A stretch of DNA of 64,000 nucleotides, from contig NC_134026.1 in NCBI RefSeq assembly GCF_964204645.1, forward strand, positions 15,094,450-15,158,449, written 5' to 3'. Under the pieces are notes generated by a model, which ran no database searches, was not told where the DNA came from, and worked only from the letters and a program-made list of their open reading frames with translations. This DNA comes from Tubulanus polymorphus. Its lineage: Eukaryota; Nemertea; Palaeonemertea; Tubulaniformes; Tubulanidae. Shown one piece after another: positions 33,299 to 43,835 of this stretch. The position numbers and the translations under genes are program-made. Position 1 is the stretch's first letter, and the number at the start of each line of letters is the position of its first letter.

Positions 33299-34828
33299 TT
33301 AGTTTAAACCACTGAGCCAGTGGTCCAGCAGGGTGTTAGCTGTACCACGGTTCCAGTGGATCCCGTCTCCAACAACTCTGAAGCGTCGATCATCGATGGG
33401 TGGTATCGCGGTGACGTCGTCGTGATTCTCGAGGAGTTCGTTGAACTTCCGGGCGAACTGCTGGTGTTCGCGGGTCGTGTTGAGTTGAACGAAGTGGACG
33501 AACGAGTGCTGATACTTTTTGACTGCGGCGTTGATCAGGCGCTGTGTAGTCTTCCTGGTGGTCGCTTCGAAGTTGTTGTCGCGGTCGTTGATTCCGACGG
33601 TGATGATCACCGTATCCGGGCGATCTCGGCGCTCCGGTACAGCATCGATCAGGTCGGCGAGATGAGCTATCTTGCAGCCGGGGATGCTCTCGATCTGGAC
33701 GTCATCCGGACGGCGGCTTGATGTGATGTTACTCAGATTTGAGTCACCAATCACCAGAATGGGTCGCCGGGTTGGTGGCAGACTCCAATCCTGTTTCTTC
33801 CGACCCGTATTCGGATGACGGCGAACTTCCTGGGGCGCCATCGGTCTCGGTGTTGGCGTCGGACTTCGCGCTGGCAGTAGGCGCCCTGGTGACCTGTAAT
33901 GAGACGGAGAGCTGGAAAGAAAAGAAGAGAGAGACGGCGTCGGACTGCTGGTTGGTGCGGTCGGCGTTCTCTGCGGCGGTGGCGTCGGACTTCTCGGTGG
34001 CGTCGGACTTCTTGGTGGCGGCGGCGGCGTCGGCATCGGACTTCTCGGTGGTGGCGCCATTCTGGTTGGTGGCGTCCTGGTGACATCCGCGTAGCTTCTC
34101 GGTGACCTGGAATTAGAAAAAGAAGGAGGCGCTGTGGGCGCGGCGGGCGCGGCTGCGGTTGGTGCAGGCGTCCTCGGCGTCGCGGGCTTTCGAATCTTCC
34201 GGCTCGGTCTCGGCGGCGGACGAATCTTCGGCTCCGTGGGTGCCTCCTGGTGGTGTGACCTGAAATGAGAAGGGGAAGAGGGTGGGTTAGATAGGACATT
34301 TCTGAGTTTGTCAGACAGAGCCTGACCGCGGAATTTCGACCGCAAATCCAGCGCGATGTTGAAAAGCCGGATCATTCCGGGGCTCAGACGGGAGCCGAAA
34401 TTCCTCCGGGCCCATGTCAGGGCGACATCCTGTGCTGATAGACAGTCCGGCAAAGGATCACCCATTAGCTCAACAAATGTGGCAGCATAATGGATGGTCA
34501 GCTCTTTCGAAACTGTCTCCATCCAGACGTCCGCGGCAGCGTGCAGCTGCACCGTTACTGCTTCGGTGCAAGCCGCCGGCCGCAGGAACATCTTCAGATG
34601 GTCCTTCTTCCTCCGAATCGCTTTCGGACCAGAGCTCAACTGGGCAAGGTGGTGCGCCACTTGAAGGGCCCTGTAGTAGCTTTTCGGCGACATCCCGGGT
34701 TGCTGGTGTCGCTCAGGGCGTCCTCCGCCCTTGCTGGTCTTCTCAGCTGGTGGTCGTTTCTTCTTAGATCGCTCCATTGACAGATATTTCGGCGAGGTTG
34801 CCTTCGTCAGTGTCAGTGCAGGAATCAT
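33299..34828 (-). CDS. PLE ORF1: SGNH-hydrolase-like protein
   Basis: A 509-codon open frame upstream of the RT. The basic N-terminus includes PPAEKTSKGGGRPERH. A conserved-looking helical region of about 100 residues (YRALQVAHHLAQL to FNIALDLRSKF) matches nothing I know. A Pro/Arg/Ser-rich middle follows, then an SGNH fold signature: ILVIGDSNLSN (nucleophile Ser), VGINDRDNN (oxyanion-hole Asn) and GDGIHWN (Asp-His pair). Comparable esterase domains occur in ORF1 proteins of some CR1-type LINEs, but I do not know of one as a separate ORF in a PLE. It is separated from ORF2 by 155 bp. The function is inferred only. Confidence 0.8.
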   Translation of the reverse strand: MIPALTLTKATSPKYLSMERSKKKRPPAEKTSKGGGRPERHQQPGMSPKSYYRALQVAHHLAQLSSGPKAIRRKKDHLKMFLRPAACTEAVTVQLHAAADVWMETVSKELTIHYAATFVELMGDPLPDCLSAQDVALTWARRNFGSRLSPGMIRLFNIALDLRSKFRGQALSDKLRNVLSNPPSSPSHFRSHHQEAPTEPKIRPPPRPSRKIRKPATPRTPAPTAAAPAAPTAPPSFSNSRSPRSYADVTRTPPTRMAPPPRSPMPTPPPPPRSPTPPRSPTPPPQRTPTAPTSSPTPSLSSFLSSSPSHYRSPGRLLPARSPTPTPRPMAPQEVRRHPNTGRKKQDWSLPPTRRPILVIGDSNLSNITSSRRPDDVQIESIPGCKIAHLADLIDAVPERRDRPDTVIITVGINDRDNNFEATTRKTTQRLINAAVKKYQHSFVHFVQLNTTREHQQFARKFNELLENHDDVTAIPPIDDRRFRVVGDGIHWNRGTANTLLDHWLSGLN

Positions 34829-36980
34829 GCTGAACTAGGATTAGACACGGGTTTTTATACACGCAGCGCGCAACAAGTGAACAGTATTTGAGTTAGAAGT
34901 TAAGTGACCATATGAGACCTTGTGATCTAGACTAATTGTACTTCTGTGATCAAGCTAATAGACAAACTAGGGGTTTGACTAATTATGCCTTTGATCCAGA
35001 GTGACTAGAAAACAGCACTAATTATGGCCCTTGATCTAGCTGTTGAATAGTTTATTTCGATATAACTTAATAAATACTCAAAGTGTTTTCTATAAAGAGA
35101 AATCTAGAATATGTATTATTAATATACGTGAACCGGAAAGTTCGAAATATGTCCGAATTCAGTTTCAAAATTGCTTAATTCCTAATTAGTTTAGATGCGT
35201 TAATTAGCGGTGCGCGGCCGAGGCGTTTTCCGATATACGCGTGTTTACTAAATAGTCGTAAATGGTGAAATCCGGTTATTAGTTAATCAAGTTTTCTCCC
35301 TATCTAAAGCTTTTAAGAGCGGATTTTGAAATATCTACGCGGTATTCTACCGAAAATTGGATGAATTAGACAGCGCGGCGTCGGCGATTTAGTAGGAAGT
35401 TATAACCCGTAAGATCTAAATTACTGAGTGAGCGCGGGTGGGTAATTAGCCCTAATTACGGGTGACGAGTTTTGATAGAAAAGTCTTACTAATACGTCTG
35501 TTTTAATTCTAAGTTCTTAAATATAATTCTATTAGATGAACTACGCTTATTTAGAGTTATTAGGATCGAGTAAAGCTATGTATAGGGGAGCCGATCTTGA
35601 ACATGTGTCAAATATATTCAGACCGGAGCGCGGGTATTCAGTAAATCGGTTTAAGCTTGCGTAGTTTGAGTGGTTCAAAAACACTATGATCTCTTCTTTA
35701 ATCCGAAGGTTGAAATATATACGTGATATAAGACTCTTTTTGAATCGGGAATATTGTGCCGTGTTCTTTGATACAAACTGATGAGTTTGAAGGCGTCGTA
35801 ACTGCGATTTTGTATAGAATTGAGTCGGATAATTATAAATTAGTCAAGAGGCGCAGGTGGCCGATCGGTCACTAATTATGAGTGACTTGTAAACAGTGAT
35901 TGATGTCCGTGGACTATTATTTATCCTCTAAACTTCTTATACTTCTACAACCTATAGTGCGGTTTTAGAATATAGCTACTAATACTTTTAAGCGATGTCA
36001 TTAGAATTGTTATCCGAAAATAAACTGTCTGTTTTAGAGAAATTTGAAACTTGACACCCGGGTCTTTATAGAGTATGTTCCAAGAGTTGGCGCGTAGATA
36101 CGATAATAGTTAATTAGGACGTAGCGGGTTAGGTCCCCGACCGAACGTTATAGATTAAACGGAGGTTAATTAGGGTGCCGCGGGTTCGAGTCCCGACCAG
36201 GCGCCGTTTAGTAATTGAATAGTTCTATTCTAAATGTTTTTACCTATTCTGGATTCCTTTTAATTCTGAATCTTTAACGGATACAATAGTACTTTTCAGA
36301 TGTTTCTACGATATAATCTTGGTGATACGCATATTTTCAAAATAAATAAGAGCGGAGGACTGGTTACCGGTATCTAACGCGGGGCACCGGCAACCGGTCA
36401 GTACTAGCGGTTAATTTCGGAGCGGCGGGTATGGTTCCCGAGTATTCTCCGGAGCTTAATTCGGGTGCCGCGGGTTCGAGTCCCGATCAGGCGCGCCGTT
36501 TTAGTAATTGAGTATATTCTTACCTATTCTAGATTCCCTTTATTTCTAAATTTATAATAGATTAATTAATACTTTTCGGGTGTTTCTATGATATAATCTC
36601 AGTGCTGACGCATATTTTCGAAATAGATAATAGCGGTGGACTGGTTACTGGTTTCTATCGTCCTGGGACAGGCAACCAGTCTGTACTAGCGGCGGGTTCG
36701 GTTCCCGATATCGCGCTTTTGTTTATTTTTCTAACTGTTTCTGATATTTGGTCTGTCTTCTTACTTACTGAATTTCGATTGAGTTTTCAAAGTAAAGCAG
36801 AGAGAACTAATTAAAAGATAAAAGGTTGATGATTCCTGTGGAGCTTGTGATCTTGGAGTTTGTTTTGTACTCTGTCTCTGAGCGGGTTTCTGCTTCAGGC
36901 GACGGAGGATGATTCTGCAAATAAATTGATGATTAATAATTAATCAGTTAAGATAATTTACGAGGGAAACCTGGCACGGG
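34826..36980 (-). repeat. PLE pseudo-LTR, copy 2 (5' region of copy A)
   Basis: Matches 28508-30717 with scattered substitutions and small indels (for example a 50-60 bp deletion near 35050 and an extra block near 35581). It precedes the PLE ORFs on the minus strand and should hold the promoter. Repeated modules GCCGCGGGTTCGAGTCCCGA occur at about 36177 and 36466. Confidence 0.8.
35770..35815 (+). ncRNA. Hammerhead-like motif in the PLE repeat (tentative)
   Basis: GATACAAA (35770-35777) can pair with TTTTGTAT (35808-35815). Between them are CTGATGAG (35778-35785) and CGTAAC (35797-35802), one base from the hammerhead core CGAAAC. PLEs are known to carry hammerhead ribozymes in their repeats. 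Stem II pairs poorly and the motif is on the strand opposite to the ORFs, so it may be a relic or a coincidence. The copy at about 29505 has lost the 5' arm to a poly-A run. Confidence 0.25.
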
Positions 36981-37284
36981 CTAAGGTTAGGTTTAGAGAT
37001 AGAGGTTAGGGGACCAAACCGAAGGTTTGGAGACCCCACTAGTGCACGGGCAGCGGGTTATCCCTGTAAAAAAGTAGTAAGAGTTAATTGTTGTAGTGAG
37101 GCGGTCTACGGGACGTTCATGCCTCGGGGCGTGTTCGTGTCGAGTCGTCGTATCCAGTCTTGTTCGGCTGCTTCGCGGATCGGTCTCGTGAAGCCTGGTA
37201 GGTGTTGGAGACCGTACACCCGAAAGTGTTCGCGGGTGTGGTCGACTTGGTTGAAGTGGTCCGAGACTGGAGTCGAATTCTTCG
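36981..37284 (-). pseudogene. 5'-truncated PLE 3' fragment (GIY-YIG end)
   Basis: Encodes the last part of the PLE endonuclease (KNSTPVSDHFNQVDHT to the end) and its 3' UTR. At 37284 it fuses to PolB copy 3, so a chimeric ORF spans the junction. It is the upstream member of the PLE tandem. The truncation inside the endonuclease is typical of incomplete reverse transcription. Confidence 0.85.
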
Positions 37285-40234
37285 CAGTTAAATGTTCTGG
37301 GCAATAAGGTAAGTTTCTTGTTTTAAACTTTATATTTTCAGGATATTCTAAATCAACTACAAAGAAATAACCAATTGGTGCTTCATCTTTTAAACTCGCA
37401 ATTGCGCTTTCCCAATCAATTTTATCATCATTTTCAACTTCTGTTAATATAAAATTTTTATATGGTTGAGGTTGCATCATTGCCCAACCATATAAATTAT
37501 TGGCGTCAATATATAATAATTTATATTCATCATTTGCTTTAAAATATCTATCTCCCATAACACCACTAATTCCACCTCTAATTGATTTTTCAAATAATAA
37601 AACCATGTCTGGTTCTTTTAATAAATCTAATTCTACATTTGTATATTTTAAACCACATTGCCAGGTTAAACCGGGGCTTGAATAACAATAACAAGGATCA
37701 ACATTAAAATGATTCAAGTTAACTTCTCTAAATTTTTCAAATATGTCAGCCAATATCATAACATCTGATTTTAATAAATCAACTAATTCACCATGATTTT
37801 TCATCTTAAAATGGTTCCAAATATTTAATGTTCTATTAAACATGATCATAAAATTGTTCTTTTAATAATTCTGTTACATTAAAATCATCATGTGTTTTAT
37901 AAAATGAATAAGGAATTGCGCCTTTATATCTCAATAATTTAAAATCTTGTTCATTTGGATAATAATATCGAGTTATTATAAAATCATTATCAACTAAACT
38001 TTTTGATAAATTATCTAATGAACTTGCTAGAAATCTATAAGAATCTAAAAATCTAATGCAACCAAATTGAAATGAAATATAATTTTCGGATGTTTTAGCT
38101 AATAGTTTAAAATCATATTTTCTTACATTTACACCATTCATAGCATTATATTCTTCTATTTCTTGATTAATTGCACCCAATTTTCCTGATTATTGTTTTA
38201 TAAATAGATGGGTATCATAGCCCGATAAATTATGAAATAATATTGGTACGAAATTAACTTTCTTAGCTTGTAAATTACAATCTTCATGAGCAGCTCCACG
38301 ATATTTTGAATTTAAATGATCATGATCTCTAACTTTTTTATCAAATGAATAAAAACGTTTTTCACAATAACAACAATGAGTTGCATAATTAAAATCAATT
38401 TCATCTTCTTTTTTCATAACTATTCTTTTATTTTTGTTTAATAATTTTGCAAAATCACTTTCTAATTCAATTATTTTATTACAAAAATCATTAACTACAT
38501 TTTCACCTCTAAAAGAAATATATTGACTTTCATATAATTCAGGATAATTTGATTTTATATAAATTCCATAAGCAGCAGCTCTTTGATGAAATTTTTTAAT
38601 TGTATTTATAATTGGTGGGTCTTGAATTATATCTTCATTTAGTTCATTTCCTTTATCCATTGATTTTAAAAATTGCTTTTTGTTATATATTTCTTTTCTA
38701 TCTTGATCAGTTAATTCTTTATTCAACGATTCAAAATCCCCATAAATTACAAATGGAACAATATTCTTAAATTTATGATTAGTAAAATTCAATTTATAAT
38801 CTTTTTCTGTTGGCATTATTAATTTACAAAAATCTTTATTATCACATAATTCTTTATGTTTTAATAATGTATTCTCAGTCATAAATTCAGATAAACATTT
38901 TCTACATAGATATATTTTATTATGGTGATCACTTTCTGTTCCAAAGAATAAATCAATTTGTTTTAACCACATATAATGTTCATTTTCATCTTTTTGGTAA
39001 TATAACAAATCTATAGCATTTTCATCATCATAATATTCTGTTAAATATAAAGCTTCCAATGTATAATCTTTAATATTTTCACCTTTTGTCTTTGGTAATT
39101 GCATTAATTCGAATACATTTATTTTTAAATTATTAACTTTTTCTATTTTAGGAATCATTTTTATAGTTACTGGATATTGATCAATTTTATATAATGTTTC
39201 ATATTTCCGGTAATTTGTTATTCTAGAACTATGTTTAATATCTTCTGTTGGATGTAAACAATGTAAACTAATAATTGACCATAGAAAACATTCATTATCT
39301 TCATTTTGAATATTTATTACTGCTTTTGTCGTAAATGGTAATTTAATATAATTGATGCTTTAATATCCTTTTCTGTTGTAAAGTTTGAGTCATTTTTAAA
39401 CATTGTTTTAGTTTTTGATGTTTCATTCCTTTTTGTATTATAAACATTTAAATCTAAAAATATAATTCGATTCAATGTTAAACCAGAACCCTCAAAATAT
39501 CTTTCTTTAATATGACGTTTAAATTCATTAAATATTTTTTCTAACTTCTCTTTTATTTGTGTTTTTGAAATTATTTCTTCAGAGAGTGTTTGAATATTAT
39601 AATACATTTTTTCTCCTGACTTTATAAAACTTACTTTCCCAGAGATACTAATTTTTGGATATTCAATATCTGTTATCAAATCTAGTATTTTTTCTATTAT
39701 TTCATTAAATTTACTATAATCTTCTATTGTTGTACCTTTAAAAAATCTAAATATAATAGCTGCAGGTCCAATTTTACTATGTAATGTTTCTAAAATTTCA
39801 ATTGTATCTTTTATTTCTAGTGAATCAATATAATTTCTAACATTTTCCATGTAGGGTTTATTTGAAATGGATTTAGTTTTTGAAGTTGGTTTTTTTACTT
39901 TTTGAGGTTTATCATCGAAATAATCTTTTCCTAAAACATTATTACTCAAATTTTGATGGTGTTTTTGTGATTCGAGATGTCTATTATAATTCTTTTTTAC
40001 TATAAATTCATTACAAACTTCACATTTTATTTCATCCACATTCATATTTTCTAATCACTCTTTTCTTTCATTGGAATTTTCTGAAGTTTCAAAATCTATA
40101 ACATTTTTTATATGATTTGAAGATTTTTCATGTTTAGATTTATTAGATTTATCGATGTATTTTTTACAATATGGGCAATAATATTGATTTGTATTAACAT
40201 TATTGTTTTCTGGCTGGTGTTCATTCTCCCCCAT
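37285..40234 (-). pseudogene. Polinton-like PolB, N-terminal two-thirds (copy 3)
   Basis: Has the start lost in copy 2: ATG at 40234 in the context TATAAATG. Zinc motif YYCPYCKKYID, C2H2 finger CEVCNEF, Exo I FVIYGDFESLN (about 38740), endonuclease VII-like CCYCEKRF and VRDHDHLNSKYRGAAHEDC (about 38350), Exo II NLSGYDTHLF (about 38220), Exo III SDVMILADIF (about 37760) and motif A YIDANNLYGWAM (about 37500). The gene is cut at 37284 by the PLE after LPYCPEHLTA. Lesions: TGA near 40057, a frameshift near 39317, TAA at 38190, and a deletion near 37845. It is very similar to copy 2. Confidence 0.9.
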
Positions 40235-40239
40235 TTATA

Positions 40240-40315
40240 AGGAAAAAAAATTACTTGTGGTGATGAGAGCTAGTACTCTCGTACTCTGGTATGAAAGCCT
40301 ACTTTTCCAATTACT
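40240..40315 (-). repeat. Polinton-like terminus next to PolB copy 3
   Basis: Read inward from 40315: AGTAATTGGAAAAGTAGG, CTTTCATACCAGAG, TACGAGAGTAC, then CTCATCACCAC. It has the same word order as 16752-16663. PolB coding sequence of another copy begins immediately outside it at 40316. Confidence 0.65.
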
Positions 40316-41130
40316 GGTAAGACTTGTGAAAATATCAGAAATAGAAATGATATTGAGTTAGTTAGCAATGGTAAAAGAATTAGACATTTACAAACATATC
40401 CTAAATTCATTGGTAACAGAATATTTGATGGAAATTTAGCTGCAGTTAAAATGAGAACTTCTATGAAATTTAATAAGCCAATTTATGTTGGTGCTTCAGT
40501 TTTAGAAATATCAAAGTTATTAATTTATGAATTCTATTATAACGTATTACAACCTCATTTTGGAGAAAAACATATAGAAATCTTATATTTTGATACTGAC
40601 AGTTACATATTGAAGATAAAAACTAGTAACACAACAGATGATTTAAAAACATTAAAACATCATTTCGGTTTTAGTAATTATCCGAAAGATCATGAATTGT
40701 TTAGCAATGATAATAAAAAGGTGCCCGGGAAGTTTAAGGATGAATTAGGAGGTGAAGAAATGATAGAGTTCATTGGAATTCGAAAAATATAAAAATGTAT
40801 TCATATAAAACTAAAACTCATGAAGCTAAAAAGTTAAAAGGAATTACTAAAATTGTAGTAGAAAAGAATATTCATTTTAAAGATTACATCAATTGTATAT
40901 TTAATGAAGAAGTTAGAAAACATAAGATGAAATGTTTAAGATCAGAAGATCATGAAATGTTTATTGAAGAGATAGAGAAGATAAGTTTGAATCCTTTCGA
41001 TGATAAAAGATATATTTTGGATGATGGAATTCATACAGTCGCGTATGGTTGCAATTTAGAAGAATACTTAAAATTTAAAAGAGAAGAAGAGAAAGAAAAG
41101 GAAATAATGAACAGGATTATAACGTGTTAA
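40316..41130 (+). pseudogene. Polinton-like PolB, C-terminal third (copy 4)
   Basis: Begins inside motif B (GKTCENIRNRNDIEL), with upstream parts missing. Carries the NVLQPHFGEKHIEILY stretch, motif C YFDTDSYILK (about 40590, no intein), KVPGKFKDELGGEEMIEF, and the conserved HEAKKLKGITK end, finishing at TAA 41128-41130. One frameshift sits near 40792. It runs opposite to copy 3 and joins it head-to-head at the terminus. Confidence 0.9.
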
Positions 41131-41148
41131 TAAAAATATGTATCATAA

Positions 41149-41840
41149 ATGGAAAGTACACAATCACAAACTATCAATATTACAAACAATAATGTGAATT
41201 GAAAAAACAACTCTCGGAATATTATAATAATTATAAAACGATGGTAAGCAAAGTTATTGTAGAACTTGTGTTAAAGAAATGAATAAGCAATACCGAGCAA
41301 ATAATCCAGATTATCAAAAGGAATGACGAAATGATAATCCAGAATATTTAAGAGATTGGAAAAAAGATAATAGAGAACATTATAATGAGTATCAAAATAA
41401 TTACCAAAAGAAAGATATAAAACGGATCTTAATTTTAAATTGAAACAATGTTTAAGTTCTAGATTAACAAAATTATTCAGTAAAGAAACCCATTCAGCCA
41501 CACTATCTAATTTATTGGGGTGTTCAGATGAATTTCTCAATTCATGGATAATATATCAATTCGACGATAAAATGAATGCAAAAAACTATGGTGAATACTT
41601 TAATGTTGATCATGTGTTACCAATATCTAAATTCAACATGAATGATGAACACAATCAGAAATTAATCTGGAGCTGAAAAACGTAAGACCTTTAGAGAAAG
41701 TTGAAAATATTAGGAAAGGTAACAAACTAGAAATTAAAGTATATTTAGATCAACTGGTTAAAGCAAAGACATTTGTTGAATTATGGAACTCAACACATAA
41801 TGAAAAATACGTTGAATATAAACGTTTAGAAAACCGGTAA
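41149..41840 (+). pseudogene. HNH endonuclease-like protein of the Polinton-like element
   Basis: ATG in the context ATAAATGG, 19 bp after PolB. The first half is rich in Asn/Tyr/Lys repeats (NNPDYQK, DNPEYLRDW). The second half reads LLGCSDEFLNSWIIYQF, then GEYFNVDHVLPISKF and LKNVRPLEKVENIRKGNK, a typical HNH homing-type nuclease (DHV-P, then NLRPL-like). Several frameshifts break it (near 41200, 41325, 41410, 41676). Free-standing HNH genes of this kind are common in large DNA viruses. Confidence 0.65.
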
Positions 41841-42900
41841 CTCTCGATGTATGTCAAACTGCCTATGCAATTATACTAGCATCTGTGTAGCGTATTATAA
41901 ATTCAGTTGAATGGGGAGTAGTACCTCATTTGAATATTGATCGAACGTGCTATTTCTGTTGAAAAGAATTAATTAACTTCATCATAAAAGAACACCTGTT
42001 GCTCAGACAGACAGTGTTTGGCTGGTGAATAACTGGCAGTTATAAGCGCGCAGTGCATAAGCATAGGAACGCATAGGATTTCTCTCTAGAAACACAATTA
42101 GCAGTTTACAGTTCTAAATGTAATTACTGTTTTTGTTGTTATTAAGACGCCGGGAAACGTTAAACATGTTTAAGTGTATTAATCTATATTTGACAACTAC
42201 AACTTCAAGTTAGTTTTATTCTACGCTAGATATTTATCTTTTAGATAACAAAAGGCTACGCGTAACATGAAGACCATTGCTATTTGAGTCATGAAAGTGA
42301 ATATGGAAGGATGTGAAATCAGAAATTACGGATATTTCAATTCATGAGACTGTAGCAGTTTAGCCATACTGTATAGACTTTCAATGCATTACGTTTGCCG
42401 GAATTTCAATTGCGTCATTCAGTCGTTGTTAATGGTTACAGTGACAGATGTTGTATTATACTTTATTGATTTCCGCATTCCGCTCCTCTCAAAATACATG
42501 TGTTTATGAAATAGTAATTCCACCAGTCGTTTCTTTGAATTGATTTTCAGCTTCAGGATTTATTATCGAGAATCCGAAATGACTTATCTGGACAGTTATA
42601 GTTACTGCTCCTAATAGATAGACAAAAGTAGTGAGATATGTTAAATCCTAAGTATTAAAAATTACATATCTTTAACTAGCTAGTGAATTCTATTATATTT
42701 TTATTCAAAATCTAATATTTCTTTTCAAATGAAGAATACTTTATATTTTGATAAGATTTGAATAAAAAGTACATAACTTTAACTAGCTAGCCAATTAAGT
42801 ATCAACCTAAAGAGTTACTAGTATTAACCTAAAGAGTTATTAGTATCATTTGAAGAATAAGTATAATATTTTTTTTCGCTTTTTTCTCATGACATCTTAT
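41841..42900. other. Non-coding gap inside the Polinton-like copy
   Basis: About 1 kb with no supported ORF. The GC level is slightly higher than the flanking viral-type genes until about 42640. After that come AT-rich direct repeats with TTTAACTAGCTAG (42672, 42778) and CAACCTAAAGAGTTA (42805, 42826). It may be an insertion. Confidence 0.35.
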
Positions 42901-42902
42901 AA

Positions 42903-43478
42903 ATGTCAAAGAAATCTAATAAGAATAGTATTGATATTGAAAAAACCTTAGATGATTTGGGCATTAGTGATAATAAGGATATTCCAACCAAAATTGAAAA
43001 TAATATTGATTATAATATTGATTTTGAATACTATTTAACATGTAAGCACCATCTTGAGTTATTAATTGCTTGCGGCAAATGTAATGAGTTTATTGGCAAA
43101 ACTATAACTTTTCAAGAATTAGATGCCATGAAACCGGATAAAGTAATCAAACATTTCAAAATATATGAAGAAGCTAGATTAGCTAGAATAAATGACTCTA
43201 TTCGTGATGGAATAGTTAAATGTTACTATAAATTATGTAACCGGATTATACCAATTGATTATGAAAATAAATTATATAGCGATTTAAAAAATGATTATTT
43301 AGTTATGACAGAATTACAGAAATGGGTTGGATACGCTTCATTTCAATTAGGAGGAATAATGACATTGATTTCTACTGGAGTTATAACATTTTCTAACATC
43401 AAACCTATAGAATACAAAGATAAAAATAAATCAGAAGATATTGAATCAGAAAAAAAATTAACTAAAATAAATGAGTGA
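42903..43478 (+). CDS. Unrecognised Polinton-like protein, 191 aa
   Basis: An intact frame starting in TTATAAATG. Highly charged N-terminus, two Cys/His positions (CKHHLELLIACGKC) that could form a zinc site, and one hydrophobic segment near the end (GGIMTLISTGVITF) that could be a membrane helix. Its last codons overlap the next gene by 8 bp. I do not recognise the family. Context suggests a structural or packaging-related gene. Confidence 0.6.
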   Translation: MSKKSNKNSIDIEKTLDDLGISDNKDIPTKIENNIDYNIDFEYYLTCKHHLELLIACGKCNEFIGKTITFQELDAMKPDKVIKHFKIYEEARLARINDSIRDGIVKCYYKLCNRIIPIDYENKLYSDLKNDYLVMTELQKWVGYASFQLGGIMTLISTGVITFSNIKPIEYKDKNKSEDIESEKKLTKINE

Positions 43479-43829
43479 TGATATTAAGAAGAAACCTAGA
43501 TCCGAAAAACAAATTAAATGGGCAAGGGAATTGGGTAAAAGATCTGCAGAATTGAAAAGAGCCAAGAAAAAGAAATTAACTAATATAAATGAATCACAGA
43601 AATTATCTGTTGTTGATTCGAATGATAATCCATCTGATTCTTCTAATGCTGGAAGTAATAATAAATCATATATTAAAATTGGATTAGTAACAGTTATTAT
43701 ATTCTCATAATATATGAATATAAATTCAAATCTAATAATAATGATTCCGATGATAAACCTATTACACCAGAAAATAAATCAAATGATAAAACCAATGAAA
43801 ATAAACCAAGATTATTATTAATGGATTAA
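43471..43829 (+). pseudogene. Small basic membrane protein of the Polinton-like element
   Basis: ATG in AATAAATG, overlapping the previous gene. Conserved-looking basic N-terminus (RSEKQIKWARELGKRSAELK), then a hydrophobic segment (IKIGLVTVIIF). A frameshift or stop at 43708 separates an acidic tail ending at 43829. The basic/transmembrane plan looks like minor virion proteins found in related elements. Confidence 0.55.
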
Positions 43830-43835
43830 AAAAAG

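Larger units (their letters stand above)
30718..36980 (-). mobile_element. Penelope-like element, copy A (apparently complete)
   Basis: Order on the minus strand: 2.15-kb 5' repeat (36980-34829), ORF1 (34828-33299), ORF2 (33143-30843), short 3' UTR ending in CTAACCTTAG at 30718. It is followed by a second copy of the 5' repeat and preceded by a truncated third 3' end (36981-37284). This head-to-tail layout with pseudo-LTRs is characteristic of PLEs. Both ORFs are open. Confidence 0.85.

Noticed and set aside
37106-37849. A PolB/GIY-YIG fusion protein
   Set aside because: The ORF crosses an insertion junction at 37284 between a decayed PolB and a truncated PLE, so the fusion is accidental.
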